From Luteolibacter sp. (GTDB lineage Bacteria; Verrucomicrobiota; Verrucomicrobiia; Verrucomicrobiales; Akkermansiaceae), in contig JAUYNL010000029.1 in assembly GCA_030696085.1 (NCBI GenBank), positions 1 through 64,000 on the forward strand: DNA of 64,000 nt, read 5' to 3'. Shown here piece by piece: positions 1-8,949 of this stretch. The translations under genes were made by a program, and so were the position numbers. Under the pieces are notes generated by a model. It was not told the origin of the DNA. It ran no database searches and was given only the letters and a program-made list of their open reading frames with translations. Positions within the stretch are counted from its first letter, which is position 1. Each line of letters opens with the position of its first letter.

Positions 1-145
1 CTCCACCGTCCCGTCCCAGCACGGGAGAACCTTCGGAGCTTGCAAGTGAGATCGGATTCTCCTATCGAATGTCCATCAGCCAGACCGCTGAAATTCTAAC
101 GATTTAACGGAAAGAAAAATTTCCCCTGCGGGTTTCCAGCGTGAT
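1..145 (+). other. Left-edge stretch, no firm gene
   Basis: A reading frame is open from the window edge (base 3) to a TAA at 105-107 and could be the last 34 codons of an upstream gene ending in SISQTAEILTI, but I recognise no family in it. The frame of the following anti-sigma-like gene is also open back to base 92, just after a TGA at 89-91. No copy of the AGGGTTT-N10-CGG motif found further downstream is visible here. The promoter of the following operon should lie in this stretch or before it. Confidence 0.3.
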
Positions 146-370
146 GTGTGGCTGCGCATCGAGGCAGCCGAGGCGCATCCGCGTCCGAGTAGGCTGGCCC
201 GGCGTTTTTTCGCCTGCTTGGCGCTTCCCTCCGTAGCCTTCGCCACGTGTTCCGTAATGGTGGCCGTCGGTGTTTGGATCGGCCTGGAGTCCGGAAATTC
301 CACTCCTCAGGGTCAGGGTGTGATGGCTTACATCCAAGCCGTCAGTCCGTTTGCCCGCACTCACCGCTGA
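146..370 (+). CDS. Small single-pass membrane protein, CnrY-like anti-sigma candidate
   Basis: The protein is 74 residues from a GTG start, with a basic, Arg-rich N-terminus (about 1-20), one hydrophobic segment (about 21-46) and a short extracytoplasmic tail. This is the layout expected of a minimal membrane anti-sigma factor. Its stop overlaps the start of the next gene in the sequence TGATG (368-372), which points to translational coupling. Gene order, sizes and topology (small membrane protein, then periplasmic sensor, then ECF sigma) match the cnrYXH cassette of Cupriavidus. There is no ATG, and the open frame extends upstream with plausible coding sequence (including NDLTERK) but without a standard start, so the true N-terminus may be longer. 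The function is inferred from context and topology, not from recognised sequence similarity. Confidence 0.5.
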   Translation: MWLRIEAAEAHPRPSRLARRFFACLALPSVAFATCSVMVAVGVWIGLESGNSTPQGQGVMAYIQAVSPFARTHR

Positions 371-849
371 TGAAAAAAGGACTTCTGATCCTGTTGTTGG
401 CGATTCTCGCGGGCGTGTCGGCGTTTTGGATCGCTCGCTCGCACCGGCAGGCCTCCGCTGCCGACTCCGAGGTGCTGTTGGATTCCATGCCCGAACTGGC
501 GTGGCTGCGTGAGGATCTGAAGTTGTCCGACGATCAATTCGCCAAAGCAAGCGAGGTGCATGCCGCCTACCGCCCGGTCTGTGCCGGGATGTGCCGCAGA
601 ATTTCCGAGGCTCATGCCAAGTTGAAAACCCTCGCGAGCGCCGACCGCGGGATGTCGCCCGAGTTGCAGGCGGCGATCCTCCATCACGCGCGAGTCCATG
701 CCGAGTGCCAACAGAAAATGCTGGAGCATCTCTATCAGACCGCTGGCCTGCTCGATGACAAACAGGCGGCGCGCTATCTTGAAACCATGATTCCCCACGC
801 GCTGGACGCTTCGCTCACCGGCAACACGCAAAGCTGCCACAAGGATTAG
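370..849 (+). CDS. Periplasmic heavy-metal sensor, CnrX/CzcE-like
   Basis: This 159-residue protein has an N-terminal membrane anchor (about 4-20) followed by a helical periplasmic domain. The segment LREDLKLSDDQF resembles the LTxxQ-type motif of Spy/CnrX-like helical hairpins. Possible metal ligands include C71, C75, H105, H106, H110, C113, H120, and C155 and H156 in the tail. In the CnrX family this domain binds Ni, Co or Cu and relieves inhibition of the ECF sigma by the small membrane anti-sigma. The ATG at 370 is preferred over in-frame upstream starts because it begins exactly at the signal anchor and overlaps the preceding stop. The sigma gene follows after 21 bases. The metal cannot be fixed from sequence, but the copper/silver export genes nearby suggest Cu or Ag. 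Confidence 0.65.
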   Translation: MKKGLLILLLAILAGVSAFWIARSHRQASAADSEVLLDSMPELAWLREDLKLSDDQFAKASEVHAAYRPVCAGMCRRISEAHAKLKTLASADRGMSPELQAAILHHARVHAECQQKMLEHLYQTAGLLDDKQAARYLETMIPHALDASLTGNTQSCHKD

Positions 850-870
850 CAAGCGTCCTGAAAACCCGCC

Positions 871-1437
871 ATGGACGCTCCCGATTCCGAATTGATGGCA
901 CGCCTCGCCGCAGGTGACGACCTCGCTCTCAACGCCCTCATGACCCGCTGGAGCGCGCGGGTCTCGGCGTTCCTGTTCCGCATGACCGGCCAGCGCGAAG
1001 TTGCCGTGGACATCGCCCAGGAAACCTTCGTGAAACTCTATCAGGCGCGCGGTGGATACAAACCACGGGGAAACTTCAGCACCTATCTCTTCGCCATCGC
1101 CGCCAACCTCGCGAGAAACCACGTCCGCTGGAAAAAGCGGCACCCCACGGTTTCCCTAGATGCCACCGATTCCGATGGCTCTGAGATTTACGGTGAGCCC
1201 GCTGACCCGAACCAATCACCCGGCGAAGCTGTCATCGCCCGTGAAAAGTCCGCAGCCGTGCATCGCGCCGTTCTCGCGCTCCCGCCCGACCTGCGTGAGG
1301 CACTATCGCTTTTCATCTATGAAGACCTTGGCTACACGGAGATCGCGGAGCTCAGCCGCTGTAGCGCCAAGGCCGTGGAAACCCGGATTTATCGCGCACG
1401 TCAGATCCTCAAGGAGCAGTTGAAGGAGCTTCGATGA
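871..1437 (+). CDS. ECF sigma factor, CnrH-like position
   Basis: The 188-residue protein has sigma-70 region 2 (about 20-90, with DIAQETFVKLY and FSTYLFAIAANLARNHVRWKKR) and region 4 (about 130-185, with LPPDLREALSLFIYEDLGYT and a helix-turn-helix near EIAELSRCSAKAVETRIYRA). It has no extra domains and is normal in length for an extracytoplasmic-function sigma. It is third in a cassette with a small membrane protein and a periplasmic metal-sensor-like protein, so it probably transcribes metal-response genes. The shared AGGGTTT-N10-CGG motif in front of three downstream genes is a plausible target. Downstream of the stop, an inverted repeat TGGTTC/GAACCA (1438-1457) could form a weak terminator, although it has no T-run. 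Confidence 0.88.
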   Translation: MDAPDSELMARLAAGDDLALNALMTRWSARVSAFLFRMTGQREVAVDIAQETFVKLYQARGGYKPRGNFSTYLFAIAANLARNHVRWKKRHPTVSLDATDSDGSEIYGEPADPNQSPGEAVIAREKSAAVHRAVLALPPDLREALSLFIYEDLGYTEIAELSRCSAKAVETRIYRARQILKEQLKELR

Positions 1438-1594
1438 TGGTTCGCGCGGCGGAACCAGTCGCTTGCTCGTTTGGAAAGTGCCGCCTCTGTCCGTCTCAAA
1501 CGGGTAGGGTTCCACCCCATATGCGGCGTGCCCGAAAAGGTGGAAGATTGTAAATGGGAAACCGCCAGAGCGCATCCAAATCCATAAATTTCAT

Positions 1595-1615
1595 CAGGGT
1601 TTGGTGCGCTCGCGG
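1595..1615 (+). promoter_or_regulatory. Candidate ECF-sigma promoter, copy 1
   Basis: The sequence CAGGGTTT, ten bases, then CGG followed by TTTTGAA lies 94 bases before the start at 1709. The same two blocks with the same 10-base spacing recur at 2245-2265 and 5089-5109, each before a small secreted protein gene of this island. The two-block layout and spacing fit -35 and -10 elements of an ECF sigma. Assignment to the sigma encoded at 871 is an inference from proximity. Confidence 0.5.
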
Positions 1616-1708
1616 TTTTGAACCCATCAAGCCGCTGGTTTTTATCGAATGGAGCACTCTGCTCGGATCGATGACCGGCGGGAAACAATAACCAGAACCC
1701 CAAGAACC

Positions 1709-2089
1709 ATGAAATCGACATTCAGAAACCTGATCATCACGGCATTCGCCGCCGGACTCGTTGCAACAGTCTCCGCCGCCCCTCCCGGGAAAGGCACCGG
1801 AGTTTTCAAAGCGGCCACCACCCAGGAAGAGATTCAAAAGCTCAAGAAGGGTGACCGCTATGCGGTAGTCTGCATGGATTGCAAGTCCGTCACCATGAAG
1901 GAAGTGGGCGACGAGGAAGAAGTCGCGGCGCTCTGTCACAATGGTGGCTCCATGCATTGTGATAGCTGCAAGAAAGACGTCTCCATCAAGCACCTGGGCC
2001 CTCCCGGAAAGGGAACGGACAAGACCGAGGTGACGATCGTGAATGCGGAGGGCAAGCCATGCATGTTCATCGTTCCGCTGAAGGAATGA
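1709..2089 (+). CDS. Secreted Cys-rich protein with two PPGKG motifs
   Basis: The 126-residue protein has a signal peptide (about 1-23, ending near VSAAPPGKG), two CxxC pairs (CMDCKS and CDSCKK), a CHNGGSMHC stretch and two PPGKG motifs that flank the cysteine-containing core. The start at ATG 1709 is chosen because it begins the signal peptide and is preceded by AAGAACC. The frame is open upstream, but a longer start would spoil the export signal. The cysteines and His/Met residues suggest a periplasmic metal-binding protein, but I recognise no named family. It sits alone between the sigma cassette and a second PPGKG gene, with its own candidate promoter and terminator. Confidence 0.72.
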   Translation: MKSTFRNLIITAFAAGLVATVSAAPPGKGTGVFKAATTQEEIQKLKKGDRYAVVCMDCKSVTMKEVGDEEEVAALCHNGGSMHCDSCKKDVSIKHLGPPGKGTDKTEVTIVNAEGKPCMFIVPLKE

Positions 2090-2120
2090 TAAATGTTGTT
2101 CGGTTTATTCATTCATTCAT

Positions 2121-2156
2121 CCTGCGGCATGCTCCGCAGGGCGGATTTTCTTTTTC
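2121..2156 (+). terminator. Rho-independent terminator
   Basis: A perfect 7-bp stem CCTGCGG/CCGCAGG with a 6-base loop is followed by GCGGATTTTCTTTTTC, a T-rich tract. It lies 32 bases after the stop of the 1709 gene and so should end that transcript. Three ATTC repeats (about 2108-2119) sit just before the hairpin. Confidence 0.65.
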
Positions 2157-2244
2157 AGACGCATGCGCCGGAGGTGAATTGCGCTTCAAGATCGCTCCGG
2201 AGAAGGTCCATGCGGTGGGTTGAAAAACAATCTGATGTTTTTCC

Positions 2245-2265
2245 AAGGGTTTGGTCGGGAGACGG
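2245..2265 (+). promoter_or_regulatory. Candidate ECF-sigma promoter, copy 2
   Basis: AAGGGTTT, ten bases, then CGG followed by TTTACTAA lies 92 bases before the start at 2357. It matches copies 1 and 3 in both blocks and in spacing. It lies beyond the terminator of the preceding gene, as expected for an independent promoter. Confidence 0.5.
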
Positions 2266-2356
2266 TTTACTAATCGTTGTAACCGGCATCCCGGATTGTC
2301 GGCGAGGAACAATTCTTCTCTACGGGAAGACCGGAAACCAAACCAAACGCAAAGCC

Positions 2357-2578
2357 ATGAAAACCATCGGAAAAATCGCCTTGATCGTCACCACTCTCAT
2401 CATCGGAATTTCCAGTTCGCTGTCGGCATCACCCCGCGGCAAGCATGCCGTTGATTTCGCCATCCACAAGCATGGCGCGAGCCATACATCCCACGTGGAT
2501 CGCGACTATGTCCAGATCAAGCGCATCGGGCCTCCCGGCAAAGGAATCGTGCGGACGAACACCTCCCGGGCGAAATAA
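2357..2578 (+). CDS. Small secreted PPGKG protein
   Basis: The 73-residue protein has a signal peptide (about 1-23, cut near SLSASPRG), a short His-containing mature region (HKHGASHTSHVDRDY) and a C-terminal IGPPGKG motif very similar to the second PPGKG motif of the 1709 protein (LGPPGKG). It lacks the cysteines of that protein. The ATG at 2357 is chosen because it begins the signal peptide; the frame is open further upstream but does not look coding. The histidines make a periplasmic metal-binding role plausible. The family is not recognised, and the shared motif and promoter suggest a local paralogue group. Confidence 0.62.
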   Translation: MKTIGKIALIVTTLIIGISSSLSASPRGKHAVDFAIHKHGASHTSHVDRDYVQIKRIGPPGKGIVRTNTSRAK

Positions 2579-2626
2579 GAAAAGCCGGGTGCGCTTGAAT
2601 ACGGCGCTGGATTGTTATCATAAAAC

Positions 2627-2652
2627 CGCTTGGTGGTATCCGCCACCAAGCG
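2627..2652 (+). terminator. Strong hairpin before copA; terminator or operator
   Basis: The perfect 10-bp inverted repeat CGCTTGGTGG/CCACCAAGCG has a 6-base loop (TATCCG) and is followed by TAGTTGTTTTCC. It lies between the 2357 gene and the ATPase. The moderately T-rich tail fits termination of the small gene, while the length and perfection of the repeat would also fit a repressor operator for the ATPase. Confidence 0.5.
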
Positions 2653-2701
2653 TAGTTGTTTTCCACAATCGGCAACGGCCCGCCTTAACCCCCTGGAAAT
2701 C

Positions 2702-5017
<2,316 letters not shown>

Positions 5018-5055
5018 AAACCTAAGCTCTACGAAGGAACCACATCACCCGCAGC

Positions 5056-5072
5056 CCGGGTGAAAAACCCGG
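5056..5072 (+). terminator. Hairpin after copA
   Basis: CCGGGT-GAAAA-ACCCGG forms a 6-bp GC-rich stem 38 bases after the copA stop. It is followed by TGAGTAAAAAAA, not a T-run, so as a terminator on this strand it is weak. Confidence 0.35.
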
Positions 5073-5088
5073 TGAGTAAAAAAATCCC

Positions 5089-5109
5089 AAGGGTTTCACT
5101 GGCTTACGG
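5089..5109 (+). promoter_or_regulatory. Candidate ECF-sigma promoter, copy 3
   Basis: AAGGGTTT, ten bases, then CGG followed by ACATTAA lies 53 bases before the start at 5162. It is the third copy of the motif, again with exactly ten bases between blocks, and again before a small secreted metal-binding-like gene. Confidence 0.5.
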
Positions 5110-5161
5110 ACATTAAGCCTATGAATGCGGAACCATCCGCCCGCTCCAATCCCTTCAAACC

Positions 5162-5464
5162 ATGAAAACGAAAAAAATCATCATTGCCGTCGCATTTTCC
5201 GCCATCGCACTGTTGGCCCCGCCGTCGCTCTCCGCGGATGATAAACATGAGACAGAGAACGAGGGTGAGGTTTCAAAGAAGGAAGATGTGAAACCCTACC
5301 CTCTGGACACCTGCATCGTCTCCGACGAGAAACTCGGTGAAATGGGCAAGCCCGTCGTGTTCGTCCATCAGGGCCGGGAAATCAAGCTGTGCTGCAAGGA
5401 CTGTCGCAAGGATTTCGACAAGGATCCGGCGAAGTATCTGAAAAAGCTTGAGCCGAAAAAATGA
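5162..5464 (+). CDS. Secreted YHS-domain-like metal-binding protein
   Basis: The 100-residue protein has a signal peptide (about 1-25, ending near SLSADD), an acidic linker and a YHS-like module: YPLDTCIVSDEKLGEMG, then FVHQGREIKLCCKDCRKDF and DPAKYLKKLE. The single Cys in the first half and CCKDC in the second are the usual metal-ligand positions of YHS domains found with copper ATPases. It probably binds Cu or a related metal in the periplasm. It has its own candidate ECF promoter and is followed by a Cys-rich secreted protein. Confidence 0.78.
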   Translation: MKTKKIIIAVAFSAIALLAPPSLSADDKHETENEGEVSKKEDVKPYPLDTCIVSDEKLGEMGKPVVFVHQGREIKLCCKDCRKDFDKDPAKYLKKLEPKK

Positions 5465-5510
5465 TCGGAACCTCGCAATATACGCGGATCAAATAATCTT
5501 GGAACAGCGC

Positions 5511-5525
5511 AGTGCCCCGGGCACT
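5511..5525 (+). promoter_or_regulatory. 15-bp palindrome before the 5538 gene
   Basis: AGTGCCCCGGGCACT is a perfect 7-bp inverted repeat around one base, ending 12 bases before the ATG. It could be an operator, or an mRNA hairpin that hides the ribosome-binding region. No regulator is assigned. Confidence 0.35.
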
Positions 5526-5537
5526 CTCAAAAGCACC

Positions 5538-5903
5538 ATGAACGTGAAACTGACAATCACTCTGATCCTCGGGCTGGTCTTCCAGCTCGCGCAGGTGTTG
5601 CCGGGTGCGGTCATCACGAGCTCATGCGGTCCACAGCAGGAATCCTGCGATTGTTGCATGGGGGGCAAATCCTGCCATTGCGCGGTAAACGACACATCGG
5701 ATCAAACACCGGCCCCAACGCCCCTTGAGACGAGCAGGATCCTGAAGATTCCGGCGATGAAATCCTCTGAGACGCGGGTTGCCGTGGAGGTTCTTCGCGA
5801 AGCTAATCCTTCCTCCACTGTCGTGGCGATTCCGCAAGGTCGTTCCGCCTGCGGCTATACCGGCGTCCGTTTGTCGGTCGCCTTCTGCTCGTTCGTCATC
5901 TGA
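5538..5903 (+). CDS. Small secreted Cys-cluster protein
   Basis: The 121-residue protein has a signal peptide (about 1-24) and a dense cysteine cluster CGPQQESCDCCMGGKSCHC, followed by a Thr/Pro-rich linker and a hydrophobic C-terminus. It lies directly before the tolC-cusB-cusA genes. A metal-chelating or metal-delivery role outside the cytoplasm is a reasonable inference. Similar short proteins with a CxCC cluster occur beside CusABC-type systems in environmental bacteria, but I cannot name a family. The start begins the signal peptide, and the frame is also open upstream without coding character. Confidence 0.65.
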   Translation: MNVKLTITLILGLVFQLAQVLPGAVITSSCGPQQESCDCCMGGKSCHCAVNDTSDQTPAPTPLETSRILKIPAMKSSETRVAVEVLREANPSSTVVAIPQGRSACGYTGVRLSVAFCSFVI

Positions 5904-6011
5904 GTGTGCGCCTTCCCAGGCGAATTGTGCCCTCCCATCCCGGCCGCCGTGTTGCGTGCTTTCCGAGAGGGCGATTGGAACTCCGTTTCCAAATCCACAC
6001 TCCCATGAACC

Positions 6012-7256
6012 ATGCATTCGATATTTCCATTTCTTGCCGGCCTTGCTGTGGCCGGTTCCCCGCTGATTGCGGGTGAAGCACAGCTCTTGAATGACGGACT
6101 TCTCGTGAAACTGAGATCCGAGGCAGCCCGTGCACACCCCTCCGCAGTGGCCGGCTATTACAAAGCACAAGCTGCCGCGCACGACGTGCGATCCATCCGA
6201 TTGTGGAATGATCCCATGGTCGGCCTCGGCTTCATGGAAGCTGAGGAAATGATGCAGATGGAAGACGGCGACATCATGGTGGGAATGGAGCAGGCCCTGC
6301 CGAAACCCGGCATGTTCGAGGCCGAGCGACGCAAAATGGAGGCGATGGGCCGCGCCGAAACGGAAAACGCCCGCAGCTCCGCCATCGCCGCCGGTGCCGA
6401 AGCCGCCCGCTCCGCCATCGAACTGGCCCTCACCGACGAATCCATCGCGCTCCAGCAGGAACAAATCACCTGGCTCACCGCCATGACTGAAAACGCCCGC
6501 CAAATGGCCGCCGATCCCATGGGTTCCAGCACCGACGCCCTGCGCATGGAAACCGAACTCGCCCGGGAAAACCAAATGCTCGATGCCGCCCGCCGCAGCC
6601 GTGTGGGCTATGCCCGGAAGCTCAACCTCGTGCTCGGCCGTTCTTTGGACTCGCCATGGCCTGTCCTAAAACTCCCCTCCACACCGCCACCGGTGCCGTT
6701 CGCCCGCGCCGAGATCGCCCGCATCCCGCATGCGAATCCCAGGGTGCGAGCGATGATGGAAATGGCCGGTGCCGCCAACGCGCAATCCCGCATCGCCAAC
6801 CGCGAACGCCTGCCGGAAATCGCCGTCGGCATCGACACCAGAATCTACTCCGACACCCGGGACGTCCGCAGCACGACCTTCGGCGTGACGATGAGCCTGC
6901 CCTGGTTCAACGACTCTTCCTACAAGGCGAAAATCGCCGCCGCGAAAAGTCGCGAACTTGCCGCCGGCCAGGATGTGGAAACCATGCGCCGAGAAGTGGC
7001 GGCGATGGTCCTGACAGCCGCCACCGAGGCCGGCAACGCCGCCGCCCAGGCGCGCGCCTTCGCCGGAGAAATCCACGAAAAGGCCCTCAAAGCCACCCGA
7101 ACCACCGAGGCCGCGTGGATCAGCTCCAAAGCGCCTCTCGGCGACCTGCTGGATTCCGCCCGCTCGCTCTTCGCCATCCGTCTCGAACAACGCCGCATGC
7201 TCGCCATGCAGCTCGCCGCGCTTGAAGAACTCCAAACCCTGGTCCCTAACCGCTGA
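6012..7256 (+). CDS. Outer-membrane efflux protein, TolC/CusC family
   Basis: This 414-residue protein has a signal peptide (about 1-20) and long alpha-helical, Ala/Glu/Arg-rich segments typical of the TolC channel, including two related halves (about 25-220 and 225-410). GDIMVGMEQALPKPGMFEAE and the later TFGVTMSLPWFNDSSY are the recurring beta-strand regions of the family. It carries a Met-rich early part (GLGFMEAEEMMQMEDG), which fits a copper or silver channel. The adaptor gene starts 4 bases after its stop, so the three export genes form one operon. The length is slightly short for CusC but normal for the environmental CusC-like group. Confidence 0.87.
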   Translation: MHSIFPFLAGLAVAGSPLIAGEAQLLNDGLLVKLRSEAARAHPSAVAGYYKAQAAAHDVRSIRLWNDPMVGLGFMEAEEMMQMEDGDIMVGMEQALPKPGMFEAERRKMEAMGRAETENARSSAIAAGAEAARSAIELALTDESIALQQEQITWLTAMTENARQMAADPMGSSTDALRMETELARENQMLDAARRSRVGYARKLNLVLGRSLDSPWPVLKLPSTPPPVPFARAEIARIPHANPRVRAMMEMAGAANAQSRIANRERLPEIAVGIDTRIYSDTRDVRSTTFGVTMSLPWFNDSSYKAKIAAAKSRELAAGQDVETMRREVAAMVLTAATEAGNAAAQARAFAGEIHEKALKATRTTEAAWISSKAPLGDLLDSARSLFAIRLEQRRMLAMQLAALEELQTLVPNR

Positions 7257-7260
7257 AACC

Positions 7261-8943
7261 ATGAAAACATTCCTCACCATCCTCATCACCGCCCTGTTGG
7301 CCGCATCCGGCACCTGGTTCGCGCTGCGGAAACTCAATCCCGATCCGGCAGGCTCCGCCGCCACGGCGGAACGCAAGCCGCTTTTCTATCAGAGCGCCAT
7401 GCACCCGTGGATCAAGAGCGACAAGCCCGGCCGCTGCACCATCTGCGGCATGGAGCTCACGCCCGTTTACGAAGGCGAAAAAGGCTTCGACGAATCCGGC
7501 GGCGGCAATGTCGTCGCCCTCACCCAGAACCAGATCCAGGTCCTGCACGTCCAGACCGCCGAGGCGAAAACCCGCCCGCTCGTCCGCACGCTGCGGGTTT
7601 CCGGCAGCATCGACGACAACGACATGCGCCACCGCGTCCTCTCCGCATACGTGGACGGACGCATCGACAAACTCCACGTGAACTACCTCGGAGCCGAAGT
7701 CACCGAAGGTCAGCCGCTCGCGGAATTTTACAGCCCGTCACTGCTGCAGGCTGAGCGCGAATACCGCCAGCTCGGCGGGGAACTCCGGAAAAACACCGCA
7801 CTCCGGCTTCGCCAGATGGGACTCGCCCAGGCGCAGATCGATGCCCTCGATCAAAAACCCGCCGACTCGCTCACCTCGCAGATCCTCACACCGATCACCG
7901 GCACCGTCGTCGCCAAATCGGTCTATGAAGGTCAATACGTTTCCACCGGCCAGCAGCTCTTCGAGATCGCGGATTTCTCCACCATGTGGTTCATGTTCCG
8001 CGCCTATGAGCAGGACATGCCGTGGATCAAACCCGGACTCACCGTTAGAGTCACCACCCCTTCGATCCCGGACAAGACCTTCACCGGAAAAGTCACCTTC
8101 ATCGATCCGAACTTCGATGAAGCCACCCGCTCCACCAAAGTCCGCGTCGAGCTGGACAACCCGCTCGTCAACGGCCGCCGCGAGCTCCTTCACCGGCTCT
8201 ATGCCGAAGGAGCGGTCGAGCTCGAAGCGCCCGCCGTGCTAACCGTTCCGCGTTCCGCCGTGATCGAAACCGGTGCCGAGGCCGTGGTTTACATCGATCA
8301 GGACGGCGGTGCCTACGCCCACACCGTCATCAAGACCGGCCGCCGCGGAGACACGCATGTCGAGGTTCTATCAGGAATCAAGGAGGGTGACTCCGTCGTC
8401 ACCAACGGCAACCTCCTCATCGATGGCCAGGCGGAAATGAACCGCGCGTTCATGAGTCCGCCCGAAACCGTCATGCCCGTGACCGCACAAACCGGCCTCA
8501 ACGAAGAGCAGAAGAAGGCCATCGCGGAGTTCCTCAAGGTCGCCGACGCCATGGCCGCCGCGCTTGCCGCGGATGACCTCACAAAATTCAACACCGCCAG
8601 CGAACCCGCAATGAAAGTCACCGGAGCCATGGTGAAACTCCTGCGTCCGAATATCGAAAACCCCGACGATCTCGACAAGGCCCGCCACTTCCATGGCTTC
8701 GAAGACCTGAAAGCCGCGCGAGCCGCGTTCCAAAAGTTCGCCGTGGCCGCCACCGCCCTCCTCGAACCCTTGAGAAAGGCGGGACAGACACCGGATTTCC
8801 AAATCTACGAATGCGGCATGGTGGACGAGGCGGTGCCGGATGTGCCGAAAAAGGCCCGTTGGATCCAGACCGGCGGACGCGCCATGGCCAACCCCTTCTT
8901 CGGTGCGGAGATGCCCGAGTGCGGCAAGGAAATCAAACCCTGA
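7261..8943 (+). CDS. cusB: CusB-type efflux adaptor with HMBD and DUF3347-like domain
   Basis: The 560-residue periplasmic membrane-fusion protein has an N-terminal anchor (about 3-20), a Cys/His metal-binding module YQSAMHPWIKSDKPGRC...CGMELTPVY (about 43-70), the barrel-sandwich and helical-hairpin adaptor core (about 85-390) and a C-terminal helical extension (about 400-560) ending in YECGMVD...NPFFGAEMPECG, as in DUF3347. It should capture periplasmic Cu+/Ag+ and hand it to CusA. The N-terminal module resembles those of the nearby copA gene. It starts 4 bases after tolC and ends 6 bases before cusA. The exact C-terminal family is less sure than the adaptor call. Confidence 0.92.
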   Translation: MKTFLTILITALLAASGTWFALRKLNPDPAGSAATAERKPLFYQSAMHPWIKSDKPGRCTICGMELTPVYEGEKGFDESGGGNVVALTQNQIQVLHVQTAEAKTRPLVRTLRVSGSIDDNDMRHRVLSAYVDGRIDKLHVNYLGAEVTEGQPLAEFYSPSLLQAEREYRQLGGELRKNTALRLRQMGLAQAQIDALDQKPADSLTSQILTPITGTVVAKSVYEGQYVSTGQQLFEIADFSTMWFMFRAYEQDMPWIKPGLTVRVTTPSIPDKTFTGKVTFIDPNFDEATRSTKVRVELDNPLVNGRRELLHRLYAEGAVELEAPAVLTVPRSAVIETGAEAVVYIDQDGGAYAHTVIKTGRRGDTHVEVLSGIKEGDSVVTNGNLLIDGQAEMNRAFMSPPETVMPVTAQTGLNEEQKKAIAEFLKVADAMAAALAADDLTKFNTASEPAMKVTGAMVKLLRPNIENPDDLDKARHFHGFEDLKAARAAFQKFAVAATALLEPLRKAGQTPDFQIYECGMVDEAVPDVPKKARWIQTGGRAMANPFFGAEMPECGKEIKP

Positions 8944-8949
8944 TAGATC

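Noticed and set aside
1790-2560. PPGKG motifs as Walker A P-loops
   Set aside because: They lack the GxxxxGK[ST] spacing and strand-loop-helix context, and the proteins are small and exported.
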